From: Paracidovorax anthurii
GTDB lineage: Bacteria > Pseudomonadota > Gammaproteobacteria > Burkholderiales > Burkholderiaceae_C
Direction: 5' to 3'
Length of the DNA stretch: 64,000 bases
NCBI RefSeq assembly: GCF_003269065.1
Contig: NZ_QLTA01000022.1
Coordinates: 1-64,000, forward strand
Shown one piece after another: positions 1 to 8,721 of the stretch. The position numbers and the translations under genes are program-made. The notes beneath the pieces were generated by a model. The model was not told the origin of the DNA, did not search any database, and saw only the letters and a list, made by a program, of their open reading frames with translations. Each line of letters opens with the position of its first letter. Position 1 is the stretch's first letter.

Positions 1-263
1 CCGGCCGAGCGGCAGAACGTGCCGCCATCGTCCGTGGGGTGGCAGCTCGTGGAGTGGTAGAGCGCGGCCGCGGGCCCAAAGGCCTCGTCCACGGTCTCGG
101 CCTTCTGCACGATGGGGGTCGGCCACCCTCCGCCTCCACCCAGCCAGGCCGCCGAGTTGTAGAAGAACTTCAGCTCCACCACGAACCGCACGCTGTCCGC
201 GAGCACCCCCTGAGCGCAGATCAGCAACAGCAGCGCAAGGACTGCTTTTATTCTGGTTGTCAT
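1..263 (-). CDS. small secreted protein, 3' end outside window
   Basis: An ATG at 263 on the minus strand opens a frame that stays open to the window edge (87 codons), so the C-terminus is missing. Residues 1-21 form a clear signal peptide: basic start MTTRIK, a Leu/Ala core, and a probable cut after VLA before DSVRF. The mature part carries a Gly-rich stretch (WLGGGGGW) and at least two Cys in the visible part, suggesting an exported, possibly disulfide-bonded protein. I do not recognise the family. A weak purine-rich GAAG lies upstream of the ATG. Confidence 0.6.
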   Translation of the reverse strand, partial: MTTRIKAVLALLLLICAQGVLADSVRFVVELKFFYNSAAWLGGGGGWPTPIVQKAETVDEAFGPAAALYHSTSCHPTDDGGTFCRSA

Positions 264-632
264 TTTTTTCTTCGGGCCGCGCCGGTGCACGACAGGCCTA
301 TGGGCACGCGCGCCATCCAGCGCGCAAGGGCCGCTGCGCCCTTCCCAGGTGCATCGGCGCGCGCAGTTTAACTAGGAGTCACGACACCTCCGTGACCGCA
401 GGCCGCACTGTGGCGGGAAACTGACACAGGCACAGCCGTCACCCCTGCAGCCCCGCCGCCCGCCGGAACACCTTCCAGAACGAGGGTCCCGAAGGCGGGG
501 AGGGCGGCCAGGCTGCCGTACCCGCTTCTTTTCTCCCTGCTCAACCCGAACGTGCCACTTTCCGTGAGGTGGGCACATTAACAAGATTGATTCGCATCCA
601 TAATTGCGACCGTTTTTTGCAAGTCCAACAAT
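264..632. other. intergenic region, divergent promoters expected
   Basis: About 370 bases separate the divergent secreted-protein gene and the TonB receptor. I see a 6-bp inverted repeat GTCACG-N7-CGTGAC at 378-396 and an AT-richer stretch at about 575-632 where the receptor promoter should lie. No convincing Fur box, tRNA or ORF is visible. The long antisense ORF running through here is a shadow of the receptor gene. Confidence 0.5.
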
Positions 633-2960
633 ATGAAACACTCCAGCGCCATCAGAAAACCCCGCAGCCTCCGCCTCGCCGATGGCGTTGCCGCCAGCCT
701 CTCCACCGTGGCCCTGCTGCCGCTGGCCGCCCTGGCCCAGACGGCGGCGCCGGCCCCCGACACCCGCACCATGCCGACGGTGACCGTGCAGGAGCAGGCC
801 ATCGACCCGAACCCCAATGCCGAGGTGGGCGCGCCCTACAAGGCCAAGACCTCCGCCGACGTGCGCCACACGCGGCCCCTGGCGGAAACGCCCCAGACCA
901 TCTCGGTGGTGACCAAGGCCGCCATCGACGATTCCGGCTTCACCGACCTGAAGCAGATCCTCGCGGCCCAGCCCGGCATCACGCTGGGCACGGGCGAGAA
1001 CGGCAACGCCTTCGGCGACCGCTACATCATCCGCGGCCAGGAAGCGCGCAGCGACGTGTTCGTGGACGGCCTGCGCGACCCCGGCATGACCACGCGCGAG
1101 AGCTTCGCCATCGAGCAACTCGAAATCACCAAGGGCCCCAACTCCACCTTCGCGGGCCGTGGCTCGGCCGGCGGCGCGATCAACGCCATCACCAAGCAGG
1201 CCACGCTGGACTACGACTTCTCGCGCGTGTCCGTGGGCGCGGGCTCCGACCACTATCGCCGCGCGACGCTGGACGTGAACAAGGGCTTCACCGACCAGTT
1301 CGCGCTGCGCGCCAACGCGCTCACCAGCAATGAAGGCGTGCCGGACCGCGACCCGTCCAAGCGCCGCCGCGACGGCCTGGCGCTCTCGGGCCTGTGGGAG
1401 GTGGATTCCAACCTGTCGGTGACGCTGGACTACTACGGCCTGCGCGCCAAGGACAAGCACCCCGACCTCGGCAGCTACCTCGTGGGCACCGTGCCCAACC
1501 GCGTGCCCGCCAGCGGCGTGCCGGTCTACGCGCAGGACCAGGACTTCCAGAACTCCGACGTCGATGCGCTCACCGCGCGCGTCAAGTGGAAGATCGCGCC
1601 CGACAAGACCCTCACCAGCCTGACGCGCTACGGCCAGTCCGAGAACGGCTACGTGGTCACCGGCGCCTCGGGCGGCACGCGCTACACCAGCACGGGCACG
1701 CCGTTCGCCAGCGCCTCGCTCAGCACGCACAACGGCTGGCAGGAGGTGACGTACTTCGCGCACCAGACCAACCTGCGCTGGGACACGCAGGTCGCGGGCA
1801 AGAAGAACGAATTCATCTTCGGCCTCGAATACACCGACCACCAGGTCAAGCGCGGCAACTACGCCGTGACCAACACGGGCGCGTTCAACTGCCGCACCCA
1901 GGCCGGCGCGGGCGCCAACACGGCCTTCTGCCTCTCGGGCCCCACGGGCGCGATCACGCCGGGCCTGAACTCGGTCATGGGCCGCAGCATCGCCCAGACC
2001 CCCTGGGCCAATGACTGGCAGGTCAAGAGCTTCGCGCTCAGCGCCATGGACACCGTGGACCTGACCGACAAGTGGACCGTGTTCGGCGGCGTGCGCGCCG
2101 ACTACACCGACTTCAGCCTCGTCACGCGCAACGCCACCACGGCCGCGCAGACCGGCAACTACACCTACACCGACACGCTGTTCAACGGCCACCTGGGCAT
2201 CACGTACAAGATCAACCCGATGGGCATGGTCTACGCCAGCTACGGCTCCTCGCAGGACATCAACGGCGGCGAATCCGACACCGGCACCAGCAGCGGCTAC
2301 GGCGGCCTCGTGGTCTACAACGGCAACGCCGCCGGCGCCAAGCCCGAGACCTCGCGCAACTTCGAGATCGGCACCAAGTGGAACCTGCTGGACGACAAGC
2401 TGCTCTTCACGGCGGCGGCCTTCCAGACCACCAAGTCCGACGTGATGGAAGGCGCCAACTACGACTCCGTGGGCACCTTCAACACCGGCAAGAACCGCGT
2501 GCGCGGCGTGGAGTTCGGCCTCGTGGGCAACGTCACGAGCCAGTTCACCGTGCAGGCCGGCATGGCCTTCATGAAGTCCAAGGTGCTCAAGTCGGCCACG
2601 GCCGCCAACGTGGGCCTGCCGATGTCGAACTTCGCCGACCGCTCCTTCTCGCTGCAGGGCAAGTACCAGCTCACGCCGGCCTTCGCCTTCGGCGCCACGG
2701 CGCGCCACGAGAGCAAGCGCTGCGGCGGCCAGCCCGACACGGGCGCGGGCTACAGCAACGGCGTGTGCTCGCAGCCGGTGCCCTCGTTCACGGTCTATGA
2801 CCTGTTCGCCTCGTACCGCCTGAACAAGAACGCCGACATCCGCGTCAACGTGCTCAACGCCACCGACAAGGACTACTACACGGCGGTGTACCGCTCGGGC
2901 TCGTTCCTGTACAAGGGCGACGGCCGGGCCGTGCGCGTCACGTTCGACTACTCGTTCTGA
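633..2960 (+). CDS. TonB-dependent siderophore receptor (Fiu/catecholate type)
   Basis: Outer-membrane receptor for ferric siderophores, energised by TonB-ExbBD. The 775-residue length fits the family. Residues 1-36 are a signal peptide ending LAALAQ. A plug domain follows (about 70-185), with the typical PQTISVV, a RGQEARSDVFVDGLRD segment and KGPNSTFAGRGSAGGAIN. A 22-strand barrel runs to a C-terminal aromatic residue (VTFDYSF). It is followed by an oxidase gene and by piuC, and piuC genes commonly sit beside Fiu/PiuA-type catecholate receptors; this supports iron uptake over other TonB substrates. No strong Shine-Dalgarno precedes the ATG. The exact siderophore cannot be told from sequence. 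Confidence 0.93.
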   Translation: MKHSSAIRKPRSLRLADGVAASLSTVALLPLAALAQTAAPAPDTRTMPTVTVQEQAIDPNPNAEVGAPYKAKTSADVRHTRPLAETPQTISVVTKAAIDDSGFTDLKQILAAQPGITLGTGENGNAFGDRYIIRGQEARSDVFVDGLRDPGMTTRESFAIEQLEITKGPNSTFAGRGSAGGAINAITKQATLDYDFSRVSVGAGSDHYRRATLDVNKGFTDQFALRANALTSNEGVPDRDPSKRRRDGLALSGLWEVDSNLSVTLDYYGLRAKDKHPDLGSYLVGTVPNRVPASGVPVYAQDQDFQNSDVDALTARVKWKIAPDKTLTSLTRYGQSENGYVVTGASGGTRYTSTGTPFASASLSTHNGWQEVTYFAHQTNLRWDTQVAGKKNEFIFGLEYTDHQVKRGNYAVTNTGAFNCRTQAGAGANTAFCLSGPTGAITPGLNSVMGRSIAQTPWANDWQVKSFALSAMDTVDLTDKWTVFGGVRADYTDFSLVTRNATTAAQTGNYTYTDTLFNGHLGITYKINPMGMVYASYGSSQDINGGESDTGTSSGYGGLVVYNGNAAGAKPETSRNFEIGTKWNLLDDKLLFTAAAFQTTKSDVMEGANYDSVGTFNTGKNRVRGVEFGLVGNVTSQFTVQAGMAFMKSKVLKSATAANVGLPMSNFADRSFSLQGKYQLTPAFAFGATARHESKRCGGQPDTGAGYSNGVCSQPVPSFTVYDLFASYRLNKNADIRVNVLNATDKDYYTAVYRSGSFLYKGDGRAVRVTFDYSF

Positions 2961-3029
2961 TGCCGCCGCTGGCCATGGGGGCCGCGGTCTGATCCAATGC
3001 CGGGCCCTGCCCGGCATTCGCGCTTTCCG

Positions 3030-4175
3030 ATGAGCCCTCACCCACCCACCGCCGCACCGGCCGCCCTCCCGCCCGGGGTGCATGGCGCGATCGACTACGA
3101 ACGGCTCGCGCCGCGCCACATGGATGCCGCCCGGCACGCCTACGTGGCGGGCGGCTGCGGCCAGGACCTGTCCGTCGCCGCCAACGCCCGCGCCTTCGCG
3201 GCCTGGGCCGTGCTGCCCCGGCTGCTGCGCGACGTGCGCCACGGCCACGTGCGCGCCACGGTGGGGGACGAGGCCTGGGCGCACCCCGTCGCCCTCGCGC
3301 CCGTGGCCTTCCAGGCGCTCGCGCACCCGCAGGGCGAGATCGACACCGCCCGCGCCGCCGGCGCCACCGACACCTGCCTCGTCGCGAGCACGCTGTCGTC
3401 CCATCCGCTGGAGGCGATCGCCGGGGCCTGCGGGCCGGCGCGCTGGTTCCAGCTCTATTTCCAGCCCCGGCGCGAAGACACGCTGCGCCTGCTGCGCCGC
3501 GCCGAGGCCGCGGGCTACCGCGCGATCGTGGTGACGCTGGACGCCGCCATCCAGACCGCCAGCCGCCGCGCGCTGGAGGCGGGCTTCCGCATGCCCGCCG
3601 ACTGCGTGGCCGCGAACCTGCGCGACCAGGCCCCCACCGAGCCGCCGCCGCCCGCGCCGGGCCAGGCCCGCATCTTCCACGCCATGCACTTCGCGCCCAC
3701 CTGGGACGACCTGGACTGGCTGCTGGCGCAGGCGCGCCTGCCCGTCTGGGTCAAGGGCGTGCTCCACCCGGGTGACGCCCAGGCGCTGCAGGCGCGGGGC
3801 ATGGCCGGCATCGTCGTCTCCAACCACGGCGGGCGCAGCCTGGACGGCGCGCCCGCCACGCTGCAGATGCTGCCCGCCGTGCGCGCGGCCGTGGGCGCTG
3901 ACTTCCCCGTGCTGCTGGACGGCGGCATCCGCTGCGGCACCGACGTGTTCAAGGCCCTGGCCCTGGGCGCCGACGCCGTGCTCGTGGGCCGCCTGCAGGT
4001 CTATGCGCTGGCCGCGGCCGGCGCGCTGGGCGTGGCCCACATGCTGCGCCTGCTGGTCGAGGAACTGCAGGCCTGCATGGCGCTGGCCGGCTGCGCCACG
4101 CTGGCCGACATCGGCCCCCACGCCCTCGTGGCCCAGCCCCTGCCTTTTTCATCCACCACCGACACGCCATGCTGA
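3030..4175 (+). CDS. FMN-dependent alpha-hydroxy-acid oxidase/dehydrogenase
   Basis: Predicted TIM-barrel flavoenzyme of the lactate/glycolate oxidase family, oxidising a 2-hydroxy acid to the 2-oxo acid. Signatures seen: the active-site segment [15 protein letters not shown] (catalytic His and substrate Arg), a Lys in VWVKGV, and the FMN-phosphate region [29 protein letters not shown] near the C-terminus. Length is about 381 residues, normal for the family. I chose the ATG at 3030; an in-frame ATG at 2997 would add 11 poorly conserved residues. Its last 7 bases overlap piuC, so it is translationally linked to iron uptake. The physiological substrate is unknown. Confidence 0.85.
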   Translation: MSPHPPTAAPAALPPGVHGAIDYERLAPRHMDAARHAYVAGGCGQDLSVAANARAFAAWAVLPRLLRDVRHGHVRATVGDEAWAHPVALAPVAFQALAHPQGEIDTARAAGATDTCLVASTLSSHPLEAIAGACGPARWFQLYFQPRREDTLRLLRRAEAAGYRAIVVTLDAAIQTASRRALEAGFRMPADCVAANLRDQAPTEPPPPAPGQARIFHAMHFAPTWDDLDWLLAQARLPVWVKGVLHPGDAQALQARGMAGIVVSNHGGRSLDGAPATLQMLPAVRAAVGADFPVLLDGGIRCGTDVFKALALGADAVLVGRLQVYALAAAGALGVAHMLRLLVEELQACMALAGCATLADIGPHALVAQPLPFSSTTDTPC

Positions 4176-4852
4176 TCACCATCGACCAGGTCCTGACACC
4201 GGACGAAGTGCGCCATTTCCGCCAGCGGCTGGACGCCGCCGCCTGGCGCGGCGGCGAGGCCACGGCCGGCACGCTCGCGCGCGCGGTCAAGCAGAACCAG
4301 CAGCTCGACGACGGCAGCGATACGGCCGTGGAACTGGGCAACCACCTGCTGCGCGTGCTGGGGCGCCACCCCACCTTCATCTCGGCCGCGCTGCCGCGCA
4401 CGATCCACCCGCCGAAGTTCAACCGCTACGCCGACGGCGGCACCTACGGCGCCCACGTGGACAGCGCCGTCATGCACCTGCCCGGCTCGCTGCGGCCCAT
4501 GCGCACCGACGTCTCGGCCACGCTGTTCCTGGCCGAGCCCGACGAATACGACGGCGGCGAGCTGGAGATCGAGGGCCCGTTCGGCGTGCAGGGCGTCAAG
4601 CTCGCGGCCGGCGACATGGTGCTCTACCCCTCCACCAGCCTGCACCGCGTGACGCCCGTCACGCGCGGCGCGCGCATCGCCTCGTTCCTCTGGATCGAGA
4701 GCCTCGTGGCGGACGAAGGCGAGCGCGCGCTGCTCTTCGACCTGGACCAGTCCATCCAGCGCCTCACCCCGTCGCTGGACGCCGCCGACCCGCGCCTGCT
4801 GCAGCTCACGGGCGTTTACCACAACCTGCTGCGCCGCTGGGCGCAGACCTGA
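4169..4852 (+). CDS. piuC: Fe(II)/2-oxoglutarate hydroxylase PiuC (PKHD type)
   Basis: Cytoplasmic dioxygenase of the PiuC/YbiX family, usually encoded next to catecholate-siderophore receptors. The 227 residues match the family length. The double-stranded beta-helix shows the iron ligands H96 and D98 (AHVDSAV) and distal H159 (SLHRVTP), with R169 placed to bind 2-oxoglutarate. The start overlaps the end of the upstream flavoenzyme gene by 7 bases. The substrate of the family is not established to my knowledge; the context suggests a role in processing imported iron-siderophore or its breakdown products. Confidence 0.93.
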   Translation: MLITIDQVLTPDEVRHFRQRLDAAAWRGGEATAGTLARAVKQNQQLDDGSDTAVELGNHLLRVLGRHPTFISAALPRTIHPPKFNRYADGGTYGAHVDSAVMHLPGSLRPMRTDVSATLFLAEPDEYDGGELEIEGPFGVQGVKLAAGDMVLYPSTSLHRVTPVTRGARIASFLWIESLVADEGERALLFDLDQSIQRLTPSLDAADPRLLQLTGVYHNLLRRWAQT

Positions 4853-4885
4853 TCCGCGTTTTCTTTCTCTCCAAGGAGCCTTCCC

Positions 4886-5161
4886 ATGACCACCCCCTTC
4901 CTCCCACGCCTGGCCGCGGCCGCGCTCGCCCTGGCCGCCTGCGGCGCCTGGGCCCACGGCGAGGTGCAATGCCCCGCGCACCCCAAGGCCGAATGGCGCC
5001 CTCACACCGAGCTGCACGAAAAGCTCGTCAAGGAAGGCTGGACCGTGCGCCGCATGGAGCTGACGCCCACCTGCTACGAGGTCTACGGCAAGGACCCGCA
5101 GGGCAAGCGCGTGGAGGCCTTCTTCGACCCCAAGACGCTGGAACGCGTTGAAGAAAAGTAA
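4886..5161 (+). CDS. periplasmic PepSY-domain protein
   Basis: A 91-residue exported protein. A signal peptide (about 1-23, ending GAWAHG) precedes one PepSY-like domain: two amphipathic segments around KLVKEGWTVRRMELTPTCYEVYGKD and a strand KRVEAFFDPKTLE. The start follows a good AAGGAG 8 bases upstream. The gene overlaps the cytochrome b561 gene by 14 bases, so the two probably act together. PepSY proteins paired with b-type cytochromes next to siderophore receptors are often linked to ferric reduction; that is inference here. Confidence 0.85.
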   Translation: MTTPFLPRLAAAALALAACGAWAHGEVQCPAHPKAEWRPHTELHEKLVKEGWTVRRMELTPTCYEVYGKDPQGKRVEAFFDPKTLERVEEK

Positions 5162-5699
5162 TCCCTGGCCGCGCGTCTGGGACGCGGCCGTGCGGCTGCT
5201 GCACTGGTCGCTGGTGGCCTCCGTGGCGGCCGCCTGGATCACGCGCAGCCGGCTCGGCCCCCTGCACGAGAACATCGGCTACGCGGCCCTGGCCATCGCC
5301 ACGGCGCGCGTGGCCTGGGGCTTCACGGCGGGCGGGCGCCATGCGCGCTTCGCGCAGTTCGTGCGCGGGCCCGCCGCCACCCTGGCCTACGCGCGCGCCG
5401 CCCTCGCGGGCCGCGCGCCCCGGCACCTGGGCCACAACCCGCTGGGCGGCTGGATGGTGGTGGCGCTGCTCGCCTGCATCGGCCTGCTGGGCTTCACGGG
5501 CTGGCTCTACACCACCGACCTGTTCTGGGGCTACGGCTGGCTCGCGAACCTGCACGAGGGCCTGGGCTGGACACTGCTCGGGCTCATCGCCCTGCACGTG
5601 GGCGGCGTGCTGTGGACCAGCCTCCAGCACCGCGAGAACCTCGTGCGCGCCATGCTCACCGGCCGCAAGGCGCCGCCCGGACAGGGCGACGTGGACTGA
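5148..5699 (+). CDS. cytochrome b561 family membrane protein
   Basis: Inner-membrane di-haem cytochrome of 183 residues with four transmembrane segments (about 14-33, 42-60, 98-118, 137-160). Candidate haem-ligand histidines appear in LHWSL, LHENIGY, NLHEGLG and ALHVGG, as in bacterial b561/hydrogenase-type b cytochromes. It is the last gene of the TonB receptor-piuC-PepSY operon and starts inside the preceding gene. It may deliver electrons for reductive release of iron, which is inference from context. A hairpin (5756-5776) follows. Confidence 0.9.
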   Translation: MKKSNPWPRVWDAAVRLLHWSLVASVAAAWITRSRLGPLHENIGYAALAIATARVAWGFTAGGRHARFAQFVRGPAATLAYARAALAGRAPRHLGHNPLGGWMVVALLACIGLLGFTGWLYTTDLFWGYGWLANLHEGLGWTLLGLIALHVGGVLWTSLQHRENLVRAMLTGRKAPPGQGDVD

Positions 5700-5730
5700 T
5701 CCGCCGCCGTCTTCCGGATTAAATCGCCGC

Positions 5731-5776
5731 CATGTCGCCGAATTTGCTACGTTCTTTGCTATTGATTAAATAGCAA
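5731..5776. repeat. dispersed hairpin repeat C, copy 1 (terminator-like)
   Basis: Starts with CATGTCGCCGAATTT and ends in a perfect hairpin, TTGCTATT-GATTA-AATAGCAA (5756-5776). It sits between the convergent cytochrome b561 and slt genes. The same leader recurs at 53402 and 53550, each time followed by a TTTGCT hairpin-like end. Probably a bidirectional terminator or a dispersed palindromic repeat. Confidence 0.65.
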
Positions 5777-5817
5777 CCGCATCCCCCCGTGGCACCCGCC
5801 GCCGCAATGCCGCCGCG

Positions 5818-7800
5818 TCAGGGCAGCTCGCGGCTCGGGTCGGGCGTGGCGGCGTCGCGCGGGCCCACCGTGCCCAGGCGCGACTTGAGCGACTGCGGCT
5901 GGCCCGTGAGGATCGCCGCGTACATGGTGGTGTTGGAGATCACCTTCTTCACGTAGTCGCGCGTCTCGGAGAACGGGATGTTCTCGGCCCAGATGGCGGC
6001 GTCGAGCACCGGCCCGTTGCGCCAGTTGCGCGGCCGGCCGGGCCCCGCGTTGTAGGCCGCGGCGGCCATGGGCATGGAGCCCTCGAAGTCGTCGAGCGCG
6101 AGCTTGAGGTAGGCCGTGCCGATGGCGATGTTGGTGTCGCGGTCGTTGATCTGGTCGGGCGTGAAGCCGGCCATGCCGATCTTGCGCGCCGTCCAGCGCG
6201 CCGTGGCGGGCATGACCTGCATCAGCCCCGAGGCGCCCACGCCCGAGCGCGCGTCCATGATGAAACGGCTCTCCTGGCGGATCAGGCCATAGACGTAGGC
6301 CGGGTCCAGCCCGATCGCCTGCGCGCGCGCCACCACCGCGCTGCGGAACGGCATGGGAAAGCGCTGCGACGCATCGGCGAAGCCCTTGGTGCGCTCGCTG
6401 GTGTTGATGCAGCGGTCCCAGATCTCGCGCTGGCAGGCGTAGTCGGCGGCGGCGAGCAGCTCGCGGTCGCCCATGCCGCCGGGCACGTGCAGGTTGGTGG
6501 TGTAGTTCCACTCGCGCACGCCCTCGTGGCGCAGGCCCAGGCCGATGGCATAGAGGCTGCGCGCGAAGCCCGGATTGGCGCGCACGGCGGCCTTCTCCTC
6601 GGGCGTGGGCGGCAGCGGCGCCGTGGGGGGCGCCACGCGCTGGCCCAGCTCTTCGAGCGCCAGCTGCTCATAGAAGCCGCCGGGCCCGGCGATGCGCTCG
6701 AACAGCTCGCGCGCCTTGGCGCGATCCTCGTCGCCGGGGCGGTTGGAGAGCAGCGCACGGGCGCGCCAGTAGGTCCAGGTGCTGTCCTGCCGCGCGGCCG
6801 CGCTCATGGCGTCGATGGCGCGCGCCACCTGCTTCCACTGGCCGGCGCGCATCGACGCGCGCACCTTCCAGGCCAGGGTGTCGTCGTTCAGGTCGCCGTC
6901 CTTGGAGACGTTGCCGAAATAGCCCATGGCATCGGGCGAGAGCGCGATGGCGGCCTGCTTGCCGATCACCCCCCACACCCAGTTGCGCTCCTCGGGGCTG
7001 AGCTGCACGCCCCACTTGGCGTCGAGCAGGCGCGCGGCGGCGGCGTGGTCGGCCATGGCCATCTTGATGAGCGCCAGCACCACCAGCTCCTGGCGCGCGC
7101 GGCCAGGGGCCGTGGCGCGGCTCGCGAGGAACTTGACGGGCGCATCGAACACCTCGCGCAGCAGCGGCAGGGCATCGGGCGCCACGATCTCCACGGCGTT
7201 GCGCGTGGTGCGCGCGCGGTTGGCCTCGGCGGCCATGCGCGCCTTGCGCCAGACGTCCATCGCGGTGATGCGCTTGTCCGAGAGGAACTCGGCCGCGGCA
7301 TGGGTGCAGCCGTCGTCGGCCTCGCGCAGCGCATACCAGTTGCGCAGCACCTCGTCGGCCGCGCCCGGGGCGGCCGTGCCCTTGATCTGGTCCACGAGCA
7401 GCGCGTAGCAGCGCACCTCGCGGTCGTCGTTCATGCGGTACTTGGCGTGCAGCTCGGAGAACTGCGCCCAGTCGCGGCGCTGGCCCACCAGCAGCAGCCA
7501 GTCGTTGCGCAGCCGGTCTTCCTGGTAGGTGCCGGCGAAGCGCTGCAGGAAGGCGGCCACCTCCTGCGGCGTGGCCTGGTCGAGCCGCGCGCGCAGCTCC
7601 CAGTAGGCGCCCCAGGGCTCCAGCACGTGGCCCCGCAGATCGGGCAGCAGCTGCGCGAGCTTCTGCCGGTCTCCCTTGCGGTAGGCCTGCTGCATCTGCA
7701 GCAGGGCGTCGTCGCCCCGGTTTTGTGCCAGAACAGGCGGTGCGGCGACCGCGAACACGGCGGCGGCCACCAGCGGTGTCAGAATCGTGAGCAATTGCAT
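5818..7800 (-). CDS. slt: soluble lytic murein transglycosylase
   Basis: Periplasmic exo-lytic enzyme that cleaves peptidoglycan between MurNAc and GlcNAc with 1,6-anhydro ring formation. The 660-residue protein has a signal peptide (MQLLTILTPLV...VLAQ), a long alpha-superhelical U/L region, and a C-terminal lysozyme-like SLT domain. That domain shows the catalytic Glu in RQESRF, GLMQVMPATA and AYNAGPGR. I chose the ATG at 7800, which directly precedes the signal peptide; an ATG at 7842 would add 14 residues running into the divergent neighbour. Only 14 bases separate it from the divergent folate gene, so each promoter must lie inside the other gene or overlap. Confidence 0.93.
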   Translation of the reverse strand: MQLLTILTPLVAAAVFAVAAPPVLAQNRGDDALLQMQQAYRKGDRQKLAQLLPDLRGHVLEPWGAYWELRARLDQATPQEVAAFLQRFAGTYQEDRLRNDWLLLVGQRRDWAQFSELHAKYRMNDDREVRCYALLVDQIKGTAAPGAADEVLRNWYALREADDGCTHAAAEFLSDKRITAMDVWRKARMAAEANRARTTRNAVEIVAPDALPLLREVFDAPVKFLASRATAPGRARQELVVLALIKMAMADHAAAARLLDAKWGVQLSPEERNWVWGVIGKQAAIALSPDAMGYFGNVSKDGDLNDDTLAWKVRASMRAGQWKQVARAIDAMSAAARQDSTWTYWRARALLSNRPGDEDRAKARELFERIAGPGGFYEQLALEELGQRVAPPTAPLPPTPEEKAAVRANPGFARSLYAIGLGLRHEGVREWNYTTNLHVPGGMGDRELLAAADYACQREIWDRCINTSERTKGFADASQRFPMPFRSAVVARAQAIGLDPAYVYGLIRQESRFIMDARSGVGASGLMQVMPATARWTARKIGMAGFTPDQINDRDTNIAIGTAYLKLALDDFEGSMPMAAAAYNAGPGRPRNWRNGPVLDAAIWAENIPFSETRDYVKKVISNTTMYAAILTGQPQSLKSRLGTVGPRDAATPDPSRELP

Positions 7801-7814
7801 TGGGGAATTATGTG

Positions 7815-8390
7815 ATGGACAAAGCAGCCCTGCGACGCGCATTGATCGAGGAACGCCTGAATCTGCCCGACCGGCTCCAGCGGGCCGACCTGCTGCAGCG
7901 GGTGATGCGCATATGGCTGGTGGACCGGCCCGACACCGTCATCGGCGCCTACTGGCCCATCAAGGGCGAGTTCGACCCCCTGCCCGCCCTGCACCGCTGG
8001 AAGGAGGACGGCGAACTGCTCGACGAGCCCCAGCGCCGCCGCATCGGCCTGCCGGTGGTCAACAAGGAGCACAAGACCCTCACCTTCCACGCCTGGTACC
8101 CCGGCTGCCCCATGGAGGAAGACGCCTACGGCATCCCCAAGCCCAAGGACACCGAGGTCATCGTGCCCACGCTGCTCTTCGTGCCCTGCGTGGGCTACGG
8201 CCCCGGCGGCTACCGCCTGGGCTACGGCGGCGGCTTCTACGACCGCACCCTGGCTACGCTGCAGCCCGCGCCCGCCACCGTGGGCCTGGGCTTCACCCAC
8301 GGCTTCCTGGAAGACTTCGAGCCCGAGCCGCACGACCTGCCGCTGGATGCGATCCTCAACGACAACGGGGTGGTCTGGCCGTTGAGGTGA
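7815..8390 (+). CDS. ygfA: 5-formyltetrahydrofolate cyclo-ligase
   Basis: ATP-dependent conversion of 5-formyl-THF to 5,10-methenyl-THF, which returns a storage folate to the one-carbon pool. The 191 residues begin MDKAALRRALIEERLNLP, and the core GYGPGGYRLGYGGGFYDR motif, which holds the phosphate and folate sites, is intact. The ATG at 7815 is used; a TTG at 7800 would add five residues that overlap the slt start codon. An insertion of about 25 residues (KEHKTLTFHAWYPG region) is common in beta-proteobacterial members. Repeat A begins 3 bases after the stop. Confidence 0.92.
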   Translation: MDKAALRRALIEERLNLPDRLQRADLLQRVMRIWLVDRPDTVIGAYWPIKGEFDPLPALHRWKEDGELLDEPQRRRIGLPVVNKEHKTLTFHAWYPGCPMEEDAYGIPKPKDTEVIVPTLLFVPCVGYGPGGYRLGYGGGFYDRTLATLQPAPATVGLGFTHGFLEDFEPEPHDLPLDAILNDNGVVWPLR

Positions 8391-8393
8391 CAA

Positions 8394-8504
8394 CCCCCTG
8401 AGCGGCTGCGCCGCTTCCCCCTTCTCCTTCGGGAAGGGGGACGACGCCGGTGGCCGGGCGAAGCCCGCTCCACGGCGTCTGCTGGCGTGGCCTGCTCCGC
8501 GGCC
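8394..8504 (+). repeat. dispersed repeat A, copy 1
   Basis: Begins CCCCCTGAGCGGC just after the ygfA stop. It contains a hairpin TCCCCCTTC-N7-GAAGGGGGA (about 8416-8442) and ends TGGCCTGCTCCGCGGCC. A second copy with the same order of blocks lies at 15441-15559, with a longer loop. Both follow plus-strand stop codons within 10 bases, so it may terminate transcription. Confidence 0.75.
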
Positions 8505-8721
8505 TTCTGACGGGTGGCGCTGCGCCGGTTTCATGCGCTGCGGGTGGCGCGTTGATGCCATGAGAAGCTGAAATGCTCCCCGAGCCGCCTTCGGAGCGGC
8601 TGCGGCCCCGGGATTTCATGCGCGGGGCGCATCAATGGCGGTGCCGATCGGCATCGCATCGTGTGCCGCAGCGCCGTAGCATGCGCAGCCATTCGACATG
8701 CACTGCAAGGATGACCCGACC
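8505..8721. other. intergenic remainder before the GST gene
   Basis: This stretch has no convincing ORF. It continues a weak resemblance to the tail of the second repeat A copy (a GGTTTCATGCGCTG-like block). The GST promoter should lie in the last 100 bases, but no clear -35/-10 pair is visible. Confidence 0.4.

Noticed and set aside
585..607. Fur box upstream of the TonB receptor
   Set aside because: GATTGATTCGCATCCATAA matches the 19-bp Fur consensus poorly; only a short GAT/ATC symmetry is seen. Iron control is plausible but not shown.
372..4121. 1249-codon open frame on the minus strand
   Set aside because: Antisense shadow of the TonB receptor and oxidase genes. Its His/Arg/Gly/Ala-rich composition is typical of the reverse frame of GC-rich coding sequence.
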